Assembly (NCBI GenBank): GCA_002315875.1
Contig: DCIL01000068.1
Coordinates: 134-27,900 of the forward strand
Length of the DNA: 27,767 nucleotides
Direction: 5' to 3'
Origin: Verrucomicrobia bacterium UBA1727
Lineage (GTDB): Bacteria; Verrucomicrobiota; Kiritimatiellia; RFP12; UBA1067
The position numbers and the translations under genes are program-made. Numbering within the stretch: the first letter of the stretch is position 1; each line of letters starts with the position of its first letter. Below the pieces are notes generated by a model, which had not been told where the DNA came from, ran no database searches, and saw only the letters and a program-made list of their open reading frames with translations. This document shows positions 7,663 through 14,726 of this stretch, one piece after another.

Positions 7663-8372
7663 TTGTAGGTATCGAGATAAAGACGGGAAACACGCTCGGC
7701 ATCACCTTCGGTCGGATGCATCGCGGCAATCGATCCGTCCTTGAGAAAAGCGACCTTCGTGGCGCACGCGGCGACTTGCGGATCGTGGGTGACGAGAAGA
7801 ATTGCGATCTTTTCGGACGCATTGAGCTCGGACAAAAGCTGGCAGATTGCCTTAGCCGCCTTCGCATCGAGGTTGCCCGTCGGCTCGTCCGCCAGCACGA
7901 CATTCGGCTTGGCGAACAGCGCCCGCGCAATCGCCACGCGCTGCTGCTCGCCGCCGCTGAGTTCGGTGGATTTCTTGTCCAGAAGACCTTCGATACCGAG
8001 CTTCGCGGCGAGCGCGCGAACTGCCGCGGAATCGACCTTGCCGCCGTCCAGACGGACCGGCAGCGCGATGTTCTCAGCGACGGTTTTATCCGAAAGCAGA
8101 TTGAACGCCTGAAAGACGACCCCGACATGGCGGCGGCGGAAGCGGGCGGCCTCGGAGTCCTTCATGGACGAGATCAACTTGCCGCCGATCTCGATCGTGC
8201 CGGCATCAACGGCGAGGAGTCCCGCGGCAAGATGGAGAAAAGTCGACTTGCCGCTGCCGGAGGGTCCCATCAGCGCCACGAACTCGCCTTCTGAAAGCGA
8301 GAGTGAAAAATTCTTCAGAACCTGTTGCTCGCCGTATTTGCGAGAGACGTTGGTGGAGAGTAGAGAGAGCAT
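7659..8372 (-). CDS. ABC transporter ATP-binding protein, LolD/MacB type
   Basis: A 237-residue complete nucleotide-binding subunit: Walker A GPSGSGKS at 36-43, Q-loop VFQAFNLL near 87-93, signature LSGGEQQR at 138-145, Walker B VVLADEP at 158-164 with the LolD/MacB-family continuation TGNLD, and the switch histidine in LLVTHD near 196. It powers the double-FtsX permease encoded next, with a 4-nt overlap. The start ATG at 8372 has no Shine-Dalgarno but only a C-run before it, so coupling with an upstream leader or a non-SD start is possible. The only promoter-like sequence upstream is the duplicated 100-bp block at 8464-8563, about 110 nt from the ATG. Confidence 0.9.
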   Translation of the reverse strand: MLSLLSTNVSRKYGEQQVLKNFSLSLSEGEFVALMGPSGSGKSTFLHLAAGLLAVDAGTIEIGGKLISSMKDSEAARFRRRHVGVVFQAFNLLSDKTVAENIALPVRLDGGKVDSAAVRALAAKLGIEGLLDKKSTELSGGEQQRVAIARALFAKPNVVLADEPTGNLDAKAAKAICQLLSELNASEKIAILLVTHDPQVAACATKVAFLKDGSIAAMHPTEGDAERVSRLYLDTYK

Positions 8373-8463
8373 GGGGGATTAGGTATAGAGAGGTGATGAG
8401 AAGTGATCGGCGCGCGGGCGGGACGCTGATGCTCGGTCTCGTCGCTCGGAAATAGCGTTAACT

Positions 8464-8563
8464 AAATTCCTCAAGGTAACAAAAATATAATTATTCATAA
8501 CGTGTAGCAAATATCAAGACTTCCTCGACTCCTCACTCGCACCACATCCCGCCCTGCGCGCAT
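8464..8563 (-). promoter_or_regulatory. 100-bp direct repeat copy A with sigma70-like promoter, upstream of the ABC operon
   Basis: Matches 11760-11860 with 7 mismatches and one 1-bp gap (about 92%). On the minus strand it has TTGATA (8517-8512), a 16-nt spacer and AATAAT (8495-8490), so both hexamers and the spacing are conserved between the copies. The upstream half (8520-8563) is identical apart from one base gap, more than a bare promoter needs, which suggests a protein-binding site. It lies in a 209-bp spacer without a recognised gene. A 39-codon frame at 8498-8379 begins like the receptor N-terminus (MNNxxFVTxRN) and ends 6 nt before the ATPase ATG. Confidence 0.55.
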
Positions 8564-8581
8564 TCCAGCAGCATCGATTCA

Positions 8582-9625
8582 TCATTCGTTTTGTGTGGCG
8601 CAGAGGTTGAGGACGATCATGGCAAAGGAGGTGCAGAGGATGGGATCGGATTCCCAGAAACGATTGTTGTCATTGGACCAGGAACCGTCCTTCTTCTGGA
8701 GCGAGATCAGCTTTGCCGCCAGCTCCTGCTTCCACTTGTGTCCGCCCACTTCCTCAACCTTCGCCGCCGAGAGCGCCCGCGCGACGATATCGAAATAGTA
8801 GTAAAGTCCTTGCGTGCCCATTCCCGGATTCTCATCAACCGTCCAATACTTCGTGCAATACTCAAGCGCATTCTTCACCCGAGGATCGCCGCGGTCGAGT
8901 TTGGCAGAACACATCGAAAGCACCGCGGCATAGCTCATCGAGCCGTAGGCCCTGAGATTGACCTTGCCAGAACCGTTGGTGGCAGTGCCGCCTTGAGGAA
9001 CACGCTCGTTGTAGACCGCGCCCCCCTTGTCCGCTCCACTCTTCTTCTGCAGGTTCTCGACGAAGGCGATCGCCTTCTCCCAATCGACATCCACTCGCTT
9101 GCCCCCGGCGCGCAACTCTTCGAGCGAGGCGGTTTTCGCCATCGCACTCAGTGCGTAGGAGGTGTTGGAAAGGTCCGCATAGCGCCGCCGCGAAAGCCGA
9201 TCGTAGCCGAAGCCGCCGGCCATGGTGTCATCGCCGACAAGCTGCGAAGCGGCCAGATATTCGCGGGCCTTGAGCATTGCCGGCACCGGGGCGAGGCCGG
9301 AATCGAAGAGCGCGGAGAGACAGACGGCGGTATTGTAGTTGCCGAGTCCGGAGCCGCCGCGGCCGGGCTTGGGAATGTAAAAGCCGCCGTCGGGACGCTG
9401 GGTGCTCAATACGTAATCGACGCCTTTGCGGATTGCCGCGGACAACTTCTCGTTCTTTTCCTTTGCGGTAGCAGATCCGCACAACGCCCATACCGGCAGC
9501 GCGGTCAGCGCCGGCATCTGCCGATCGCTCCAGTAGCCGTCCCGCTGCTGTTGGGAAAGCAGGAATGCCGCGCCGTTGTCGAGCGCAGTGGCGAGGGCGG
9601 TGACTGCGAGAAGAATCATATTCAT
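8582..9625 (-). CDS. Secreted squalene-cyclase/prenyltransferase-repeat (alpha/alpha-toroid) protein
   Basis: A 347-residue protein with a short N-terminal hydrophobic signal (MNMILLAVTALATA). It is built of repeats of the squalene-hopene-cyclase / prenyltransferase toroid: QQRDGYWSDRQ near 27, QRPDGGFYIPKPGRGG near 77 and LQKKDGSWSNDNNRFWESDPILCTSFAMIVL near the end (QW-type DG[SGY][WF] motifs). The catalytic aspartate motif of squalene-hopene cyclases (DxDD) is not seen and the protein is about half their length, so terpene cyclisation is unlikely. It more probably binds a ligand in the toroid, as other secreted proteins of this fold do. It is the second gene after the TonB-dependent receptor (18-nt gap), so a role beside that receptor is a reasonable inference. 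ATG 9619 is an alternative start. Confidence 0.7.
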   Translation of the reverse strand: MNMILLAVTALATALDNGAAFLLSQQQRDGYWSDRQMPALTALPVWALCGSATAKEKNEKLSAAIRKGVDYVLSTQRPDGGFYIPKPGRGGSGLGNYNTAVCLSALFDSGLAPVPAMLKAREYLAASQLVGDDTMAGGFGYDRLSRRRYADLSNTSYALSAMAKTASLEELRAGGKRVDVDWEKAIAFVENLQKKSGADKGGAVYNERVPQGGTATNGSGKVNLRAYGSMSYAAVLSMCSAKLDRGDPRVKNALEYCTKYWTVDENPGMGTQGLYYYFDIVARALSAAKVEEVGGHKWKQELAAKLISLQKKDGSWSNDNNRFWESDPILCTSFAMIVLNLCATQNE

Positions 9626-9643
9626 GTCAGGTATTATACCAAA
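9626..9643 (-). promoter_or_regulatory. Extended -10 promoter giving a possible leaderless toroid-gene mRNA
   Basis: The minus strand reads TTTGGTATAATACCTGAC directly before the ATG at 9625: a perfect TATAAT (9638-9633) preceded by TGG, i.e. a full extended -10, with only 7 nt to the ATG. Initiation at the usual distance would start RNA at or next to the start codon. The same TGGTATAATAC is found at the tRNA gene (19465-19475). No -35 is visible. Confidence 0.4.
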
Positions 9644-11770
9644 TCAGAATTTGCCGCGGAGACCGATTTCGAAGGTGCGGGGTTCGCCGACGAAGCATTC
9701 GTAATAATGGCGGGAATTCTCGAAATAGCGGGCATCGAAGAGATTGCGGACGCCGAGCGTCAAGTACCAGTCATCCCATCCGCCGAACTTCTTGAAGGGA
9801 ATGGCCATGTTGATGTCGAAGACATGGCTCGGATCGAAGTAGAGGTTCTCGTTCACATAACTGCCGCGGAAGCAGGCGTAGCTCTTGCTGCGGAAGCGAT
9901 AGCCGCCGCCGATGACGATGTCGTCGATGAGATCGAATCCGTGAAGGCGATAGGACGTGTTGAGCGTGACCGCATGACGGGGATTACGCTCGAAGTCGCG
10001 TCCCGGATCGGAATCCGCCTTCGTGCAATCGGTATAGAAGTTATAGGCGTACATCGTCATCACCGTCCAGTTCTCGGTAATGTCGCCGGTAAGCGAAAGT
10101 TCGACACCGCGCGAAACGTTGTGGCCTTCGAAATAATACTTCTGAATCGTAGAGTCGTAGACGGGAGTGTTCTCCTGTTCGATCTGATAGTACGAGGCGG
10201 AGAACCAGAGCTTTTCAAGGGGACGCAGACGAAGGCCGCCTTCCATCTGGCGCGCGGTCCACGGATCGGTGGGACGCGTTCCGTCCGCATTCGAATAGCC
10301 GAGCGTGGGCGTTTCGGTATACGAGAGATTGCCGAAGAAGACGAGCCATTCGAGCGGTTGGATCGTCAGTCCTCCGCGCGGCGAAAACGCATAGGCAGCG
10401 GACTTCGCCATCGTTTCGGTCTCGTTCTCGCGGAAATAGTCGTAGCGGATGCCGCCGAGGAGCGTGAACCATTCCCAGCCGAGCGAGTCCTGAAGCGTTG
10501 CACCGTAGCGCGAGGTCGGAATGCCGAACGCCGCGCTCGAGGAATCGCGATAGTAGAAATCGGGCTGGACCATCAGCGTGTTCCTGAAACCGTACGGCAG
10601 CTCTTCCTTCGTATAGACCGAACGGGCGTAGAGATTGAAGTTACGATTGAAAAAGCGGCTCTGGGAGAATCCGGTCGTCTGATACTTCTTCGTCTCATCA
10701 AGCCAATGGCCGGTCGCGAAATAGTTCTGGAGTCCCTTTCCGCTTTCCGTATACGGCTCGCGGGTCGTCTGCTCGACATGAGAATACATGAACGCGCCAC
10801 CGAACTTGAGGAGCCAGTCCTCGGTAACCTGCCAGTCGACGTAGGGGTTCACGTACATTCCCTGATAGCGCGAGCGGTCCGTCCTGCGACAGGACGACTC
10901 CTGCCATCCGTAACCGCCGCCGGGCTCGCCGCGGAAGACCGGCACGCCGATGTAGGACGGCGAATCGGACGAAATGAACATCGTCTTCACACCGAAAGTG
11001 ACCTCGTCGTTGGGACGAATCGCAAAGGATGGAGCGGCAGTGTACTGCTCGCGCGGACGCGCCCCACGCTGTTCGCCGTACGCGGTGTAGACCGGCGAAT
11101 AGATATCGAAGGAGACAGGCAGCCGCACCGCGGCCTTATCCTCGCCGAACACCTCATTCGCATCGACCATCGCCCGCTGTCGCCACGTGTTGCGTCCCAC
11201 CGAGGTATTTTCCGAGAAGCTGATTTCGTCCCCCCGGAAATTCGCACCCTTGAGATACATATTGATCGAACCGCCAGCACCGTTGTTGTTCTGCTGCGCG
11301 CCGCCGCCACCGGACAGCGAGCCGACCGGGCCCTTCACGACCTCTACGCGCTCCAGCATCATCGGATCCATGAAAAGTCCCGGACCACGTCCCACCGGCA
11401 CCACTCCATCAAACGCTGGTTCCGTGCCGCCCATGCCGCGGATGGTAAAAAGGCCGGGCTGGCGAACGAGCAGCGAAGTACCGCCAGTATCTATTCCGGG
11501 AACCCAGCGCAAGAGGTCATTGAGGTCGGTCGGATTCTTCTCGCGGATGAAGTCCTCAGTAAGCGTATCCACGACCGTCGGCAGTTTTTCGGGAGCTTCC
11601 GAGGTGAAGGTCGCGCCTTGGGTCTTTTCGGGACGATATTTGGAGAGTGCGCTGCCTTCGACCACAACCGTGCCGAGATCGGCGACTTCGTTGGTGGCAG
11701 CAAGCGCCGAAAAGGAGAAGAGAAAAGGAAAAAGGAAAAAGGAAAAGTGAAAAAGGGAAAAATTTCTCAT
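9644..11770 (-). CDS. TonB-dependent outer-membrane receptor, siderophore-receptor type
   Basis: About 708 residues. Signal peptide MRNFSLFHFSFFLFPFLFSFSALA, then a TonB-box-like LGTVVVEG and a plug domain with the usual landmarks (LNDLLRWVPGID, FTIRGMGG, DPMMLERVEVVKGP, GGSINMYLKG). The 22-strand barrel ends in the family's closing pattern (LTLGVRNLFDARYFENSRHYYECFVGEPRTFEIGLRGKF, with terminal Phe). The overall pattern is that of siderophore or metal-chelate receptors rather than SusC, but the ligand is not determinable. The ATG at 11770 is preferred because it begins a clean signal peptide; the frame extends to ATG 11794, but those eight codons overlap the candidate -10. The signal-peptide core is encoded by a polypyrimidine simple repeat. 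It should pair with the TonB-ExbBD encoded just upstream. Confidence 0.9.
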   Translation of the reverse strand: MRNFSLFHFSFFLFPFLFSFSALAATNEVADLGTVVVEGSALSKYRPEKTQGATFTSEAPEKLPTVVDTLTEDFIREKNPTDLNDLLRWVPGIDTGGTSLLVRQPGLFTIRGMGGTEPAFDGVVPVGRGPGLFMDPMMLERVEVVKGPVGSLSGGGGAQQNNNGAGGSINMYLKGANFRGDEISFSENTSVGRNTWRQRAMVDANEVFGEDKAAVRLPVSFDIYSPVYTAYGEQRGARPREQYTAAPSFAIRPNDEVTFGVKTMFISSDSPSYIGVPVFRGEPGGGYGWQESSCRRTDRSRYQGMYVNPYVDWQVTEDWLLKFGGAFMYSHVEQTTREPYTESGKGLQNYFATGHWLDETKKYQTTGFSQSRFFNRNFNLYARSVYTKEELPYGFRNTLMVQPDFYYRDSSSAAFGIPTSRYGATLQDSLGWEWFTLLGGIRYDYFRENETETMAKSAAYAFSPRGGLTIQPLEWLVFFGNLSYTETPTLGYSNADGTRPTDPWTARQMEGGLRLRPLEKLWFSASYYQIEQENTPVYDSTIQKYYFEGHNVSRGVELSLTGDITENWTVMTMYAYNFYTDCTKADSDPGRDFERNPRHAVTLNTSYRLHGFDLIDDIVIGGGYRFRSKSYACFRGSYVNENLYFDPSHVFDINMAIPFKKFGGWDDWYLTLGVRNLFDARYFENSRHYYECFVGEPRTFEIGLRGKF
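11710..11760. repeat. GGAAAAAGGAAAAGTGAAAA simple repeat inside the receptor signal peptide
   Basis: Purine-only tract on the plus strand, so the coding strand is T/C only and encodes the Phe/Leu/Ser-rich signal core. The repeat matches, in the opposite orientation, the 21-bp units at 17690-17731 within the UxuA/GH92 gene. Confidence 0.75.
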
Positions 11771-11860
11771 GGTAACAAAAACATCATTATTCATAACGTG
11801 TAACAGATATCAACACTTCCTCGACTCCTCACTCGCACCACGATCCCGCCCTGCGCGCAT
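11760..11860 (-). promoter_or_regulatory. 100-bp direct repeat copy B with sigma70-like promoter, upstream of the receptor gene
   Basis: Partner of 8464-8563. On the minus strand: TTGATA (11813-11808), 16-nt spacer, AATAAT (11791-11786), then the receptor ATG at 11770. RNA from this promoter would have a leader of only about 9 nt and no Shine-Dalgarno. The perfectly conserved part upstream of the -35 (ACTTCCTCGACTCCTCACTC and GCCCTGCGCGCAT on the plus strand) is a candidate regulator site. Confidence 0.55.
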
Positions 11861-11870
11861 CGAAAACCTA

Positions 11871-11913
11871 ACCGTCCGCCATTCCTCATTCATCATTCCT
11901 CATTCATCATTCG
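11871..11913. repeat. CATTCCTCATTCAT tandem repeat (inverse of the 3751-3793 tract)
   Basis: CATTCCTCATTCAT occurs twice in perfect tandem (11880-11893, 11894-11907), preceded by CCGTCCGC. It is the reverse complement of the GAATGAGGAATG...GGCGGACGG tract at 3751-3793. The spacer 11861-11981 contains no gene. Confidence 0.75.
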
Positions 11914-11920
11914 TTATAGC

Positions 11921-11941
11921 ACGCGATTGGGACAATCGCGT
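11921..11941. repeat. 21-nt perfect palindrome, copy 3
   Basis: ACGCGATTG, loop GGA, CAATCGCGT. Same stem as 3883-3903 on the opposite strand. It is 40 bp past the tonB stop codon, so in RNA it would form a hairpin downstream of the exbBD-tonB operon; no U-run follows, so it is not a classical terminator. Confidence 0.8.
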
Positions 11942-11981
11942 CTACATTTATCAAATTAAACGCCGACGAACGGAGGAAGGT

Positions 11982-12632
11982 TCATTTCAATTGAAACTTC
12001 AATGTCAGGCGGGCGGAGGCGGAAACTGATCTGCCGTTGGACTTTGCGGGAGTAAAGCGCGCGGCACGCACTGTCTTCAGCGCGGCAGCATCGAGTTCGG
12101 AGAAGCCCGACGAATTTTTAACCGCGGCGGAAACTACTTCGCCCGCGGCAGAAATCACCAATTCGACCGTGACGTCTCCCTGCTCGCCGCGGCGCCGCGA
12201 ACCGTCCGGATACTCTGGCTTAATCGTCCTTTTCGGACGCGGCGGCGCATCCACCTTCGCCTGGCGGGGCGCGGCAACTGGGAGCGCGGGCACTGGGGGC
12301 GAGATGACTTGCGGTTTTGTCTCCTGGGGTTCGGGAAGCTTCAGCGCGGCAGGATCGGGAGGCAGCGTCTTGTCAAGCGGCTTCACGTCTGGAGGACGCG
12401 GCTTTTCAGGTTCTGCGGGACGAACTTTCGGCGCGGCGGACATCGGCAGCTGCGCAAGCGCGGCGGTTGCGTCCTCCTTCTCGGCGAGGGAAAGCTCGAC
12501 GGACGAAAGGTCGAGCTCGACGATGGTGTCGGGAGCAGGCTTATGGACGAGATAGAACCAAAGGATGCCGAAGATCAGCGCATGCGCGGCAAGCGATCCG
12601 ATGAGCGCAAGCGATCCGTTGCCGATTTTCAC
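11982..12632 (-). CDS. tonB: TonB energy-transducing protein
   Basis: About 216 residues from a GTG at 12632 whose GTGA overlaps the exbD stop, so I take this start over the ATG at 12692 inside exbD. It has one N-terminal membrane helix (LALIGSLAAHALIFGILWFYLV), then a periplasmic proline/lysine-rich stretch (RPAEPEKPRPPDVKPLDKTLPPDP...PPRPKRTIKPEYP), and a C-terminal TonB domain (GEQGDVTVELVISAAGEVVSAAVKNSSGFSELDAAALKTVRAARFTPA). It spans the periplasm and passes proton-motive energy from ExbBD to outer-membrane receptors. It is the last gene of the glycosidase-exbBD operon and lies directly before the receptor/toroid unit, whose receptor is its obvious client. Confidence 0.9.
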   Translation of the reverse strand: MKIGNGSLALIGSLAAHALIFGILWFYLVHKPAPDTIVELDLSSVELSLAEKEDATAALAQLPMSAAPKVRPAEPEKPRPPDVKPLDKTLPPDPAALKLPEPQETKPQVISPPVPALPVAAPRQAKVDAPPRPKRTIKPEYPDGSRRRGEQGDVTVELVISAAGEVVSAAVKNSSGFSELDAAALKTVRAARFTPAKSNGRSVSASARLTLKFQLK

Positions 12633-13042
12633 TTCGCACCCGCTCCGGAGCTCTCGCCCTTGACCTGAAAACTCACCTTCTCCACTCCGCACTTCTTGAG
12701 CGATTCAATGAGCTCGATGCCAAGTCCGAGCGAAGAGCGGTGGTCGCCGGAAATGAGCACGGGAAGGCGCATGTTCACCTTGTAGAGTTCGGACACTCTC
12801 GATATCGCCTCGTCCTTGGTGACCGGGATGGCATTGAACTGGAGAGAATCATCTGCGGCAATGGTGATGACGATGCGCTCGCCCTTCTCGTCCGCCCCCG
12901 CGGCATTCGGAAGCTCTACCTTGACACCCTTGTGGACGGCCATGTCGAAGATGCAGTAGATGAAGAAGACGAGCACGAGAAACATGACGTCCATAAGCGA
13001 CGTCATCTCAAGCCGCACGCCTCTCCGCCTCAGCTTACTCAT
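12629..13042 (-). CDS. exbD: ExbD/TolR biopolymer transport protein
   Basis: 137 residues from ATG 13042 (MSKLRRRGVRLEMTSLMDVMFLVLVFFIYC). The cationic N-terminus, the single membrane helix with the conserved aspartate of the motor (SLMDVMFLVLVFF) and a periplasmic domain (VKVELPNAAG...VLISGDHRSSLGLGIELIESLKKCGVEKVSFQVK) are all typical of ExbD. The open frame continues to 13189, but that part overlaps exbB antiphase and carries no ExbD features. The start overlaps the end of exbB by 8 nt. With ExbB it forms the proton-driven motor that energises TonB. Confidence 0.9.
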   Translation of the reverse strand: MSKLRRRGVRLEMTSLMDVMFLVLVFFIYCIFDMAVHKGVKVELPNAAGADEKGERIVITIAADDSLQFNAIPVTKDEAISRVSELYKVNMRLPVLISGDHRSSLGLGIELIESLKKCGVEKVSFQVKGESSGAGAK

Positions 13043-13403
13043 CGGCACAATTGCTGTCGATGACGTTGTACGGGAAGAGCAGGATGAGCGAGGCGATGAG
13101 TCCGGCGGCAGTGGTGATGAGCGCCTCGCCGATGCCGGCGGTCGCGGCCAGGGGATTGGCGTTGCCGCCGGACCCATTGAGCGCGCCAAAGGTCTGCATG
13201 ATGCCGGTCACGGTGCCGAGAATGCCGAGCATGGGTTCGGCGGTGATGATCGTGGAGACGATGACCAGGCCCGAAGGACTCTTGCGCCCCGCCCGAAGCT
13301 CAAGCGCTTTCCAAAGAAGAATCGCAAGCCCGACGATCGAAAGCACGAGAATCGGCCACATGACCGGCCCACCAGCCAGAAAAAGATCAATAACCTTGTT
13401 CAT
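13035..13403 (-). CDS. exbB: Minimal ExbB/TolQ/MotA-family proton channel
   Basis: About 122 residues from ATG 13403; a TTG at 13409 is two codons upstream. The first helix is near 13-33 (PVMWPILVLSIVGLAILLWKAL). The second region has the ExbB core (ITAEPMLGILGTVTGIMQTFGAL), and the third carries GIGEALITTAAGLIASLILLFPYNVI. ExbB normally has about 220-240 residues with a cytoplasmic domain of around 100 between helices 1 and 2. Here only about a dozen residues (ELRAGRKSPSGL) separate them, and the C-terminal tail is short. All channel-lining landmarks remain, so it is probably functional in a reduced form. It lies 34 bp after the metallo-beta-lactamase-fold gene and overlaps exbD. Confidence 0.85.
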   Translation of the reverse strand: MNKVIDLFLAGGPVMWPILVLSIVGLAILLWKALELRAGRKSPSGLVIVSTIITAEPMLGILGTVTGIMQTFGALNGSGGNANPLAATAGIGEALITTAAGLIASLILLFPYNVIDSNCADE

Positions 13404-13437
13404 TTGCAATATTAAACGCTACCGACCGCAAGGCGGT

Positions 13438-14712
13438 TCATTTGTCAAAGGAGGCAACGATGCGCATGGACTCGTCGGACGCATCGAGCAGATAGACGCG
13501 ATATCCGTCGTTTCCTCCCGGCGCGACCCGCACGACGATATGCACGCCCGAAGCATAACCGAAGTCCCATCCGCGCTTCGAAGCCCACTGACGATGCTGC
13601 TTGCAGAGAAGCTGCGGCAGGATGAGCGGACTCAATCCGTTTGCCGTGCCGGCCTTGACGATCCTCTCCATCGTATCCGCCGCACTCTGTGCCGGACACC
13701 ACATGCAGCCGACATGCGTCTCGGCCTGAATGGCGTTGAGGTAGTCCTGAGTCATCGCGTTACTGCAACCGTGATGGGACATCTTGGCGACACTCACCTT
13801 GCCGGCGAGCTTGCCGAGCGCTCCGTCCATACGCATCTTCCGTCCATCGGCGCGGCGGACGAGATCGTCCTGGAAATCGCCGGTAGCGAGATAGCTGAAC
13901 TTGCCATAGCGCATCACGAAGCCGAGCGAGAGCATGTTCTGACTCACCCACTTCGACTTGGCAGCGCTGAGATGCTCGCCTATGAAATCGACCGTGCCGT
14001 CGCGGCCATCCCAAAGGACTCCATCAGCACAGAGATTGCGGATTGAAAACGAGTCGCGGTATTTTGCGGCATCGCGCTGCATCCGAATCTGATCGAGCGC
14101 GCCGACTTTGAAAGGTTCGAGTTTAAGTCCACGCTTCTTCTCAGCGTCAACATAACCCTTCAAAAGTCCGAGCGAAGAGTCGGCACTACGTCCGCGATTG
14201 GAAAACGCGTGATCGTGGACGAGACAGCGCTCGATCTTGAAATCCTCGGCCACGCAGAGGAAACCGTTCACCTTGCGTCCGTCGGACGTTATGCGGAAGC
14301 GGTGGCTCGCCTTGGGAGTTTCCTTCTGACCGTATTGAGAGTGTCCGATATGGTCGCTATGCCAGTGAGAAAAGACGGCATAGTCGATCGCCTTTTCGGG
14401 ATAGACGCGGTGGAGATAGCGCGCCACCCAATCTCCGCCAAGACGAGCGGGGGACGGCAGCAGCGGCACTTCGCCGAGTGCCTCGGGACGATAGAACTCG
14501 CCGACATCATTCAAGATCGCGGTTCCGTCCGGCAGCCGATAGAACATGTTCTCGCCGCAACCGGTGTAGATGAAATGGAGATCGAGTTCGCCGGGCTGCC
14601 ACGCGGGCAGGAACTCCTCTCCCCTCGGCAGACGAACGCAGCCCTCCCAACCGAGCGCCGCCATCAATGCGGAAACGCCCCCTGCAAATTCTCTTCTGGA
14701 AACCTTTTTCAC
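13438..14712 (-). CDS. Exported metallo-beta-lactamase-fold hydrolase (ComEC-like) with Tat signal
   Basis: About 424 residues. The N-terminus KKVSRREFAGGVSALMAALGWEGC is a twin-arginine signal (SRREF) with a following cysteine that might be lipidated. The zinc site HWHSDH is at about 116-121, a downstream ligand region is ATGDFQDD, and SHHG lies near 312-315. This arrangement is that of the ComEC/Rec2-type metallo-beta-lactamase domain. Substrate unknown. I choose GTG 14712 because AAGGA lies 9 nt before it and it puts the Tat motif near the N-terminus; GTG 14736, overlapping the fusion gene's end, is the longer option. It is encoded between the GH92 fusion and exbB, so it belongs to the same operon, but its role there is not evident. 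Confidence 0.75.
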   Translation of the reverse strand: MKKVSRREFAGGVSALMAALGWEGCVRLPRGEEFLPAWQPGELDLHFIYTGCGENMFYRLPDGTAILNDVGEFYRPEALGEVPLLPSPARLGGDWVARYLHRVYPEKAIDYAVFSHWHSDHIGHSQYGQKETPKASHRFRITSDGRKVNGFLCVAEDFKIERCLVHDHAFSNRGRSADSSLGLLKGYVDAEKKRGLKLEPFKVGALDQIRMQRDAAKYRDSFSIRNLCADGVLWDGRDGTVDFIGEHLSAAKSKWVSQNMLSLGFVMRYGKFSYLATGDFQDDLVRRADGRKMRMDGALGKLAGKVSVAKMSHHGCSNAMTQDYLNAIQAETHVGCMWCPAQSAADTMERIVKAGTANGLSPLILPQLLCKQHRQWASKRGWDFGYASGVHIVVRVAPGGNDGYRVYLLDASDESMRIVASFDK

Positions 14713-14726
14713 TTTCGCTATTCCTT

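Noticed and set aside
8582..9625. Functional squalene-hopene cyclase
   Set aside because: About half the usual length, with a signal peptide and no DxDD motif; only the toroid repeats are shared.
11775..11800. Fur box overlapping the receptor promoter
   Set aside because: AT-rich with some resemblance to GATAATGAT, but no convincing 7-1-7 inverted repeat; too weak to claim.
8591..11803. Plus-strand open frame of 1070 codons across the toroid and receptor genes
   Set aside because: Crosses two well-supported minus-strand genes and their spacer; low-complexity charged sequence, no motif.
11760..11860. Cobalamin or other metabolite riboswitch before the receptor gene
   Set aside because: No known riboswitch core could be recognised, and the candidate promoter lies inside the repeat, leaving almost no leader RNA.
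11921..11941. Intrinsic terminator after tonB
   Set aside because: The hairpin is perfect but no U-run follows on the minus strand, and the same hairpin occurs elsewhere without that role.
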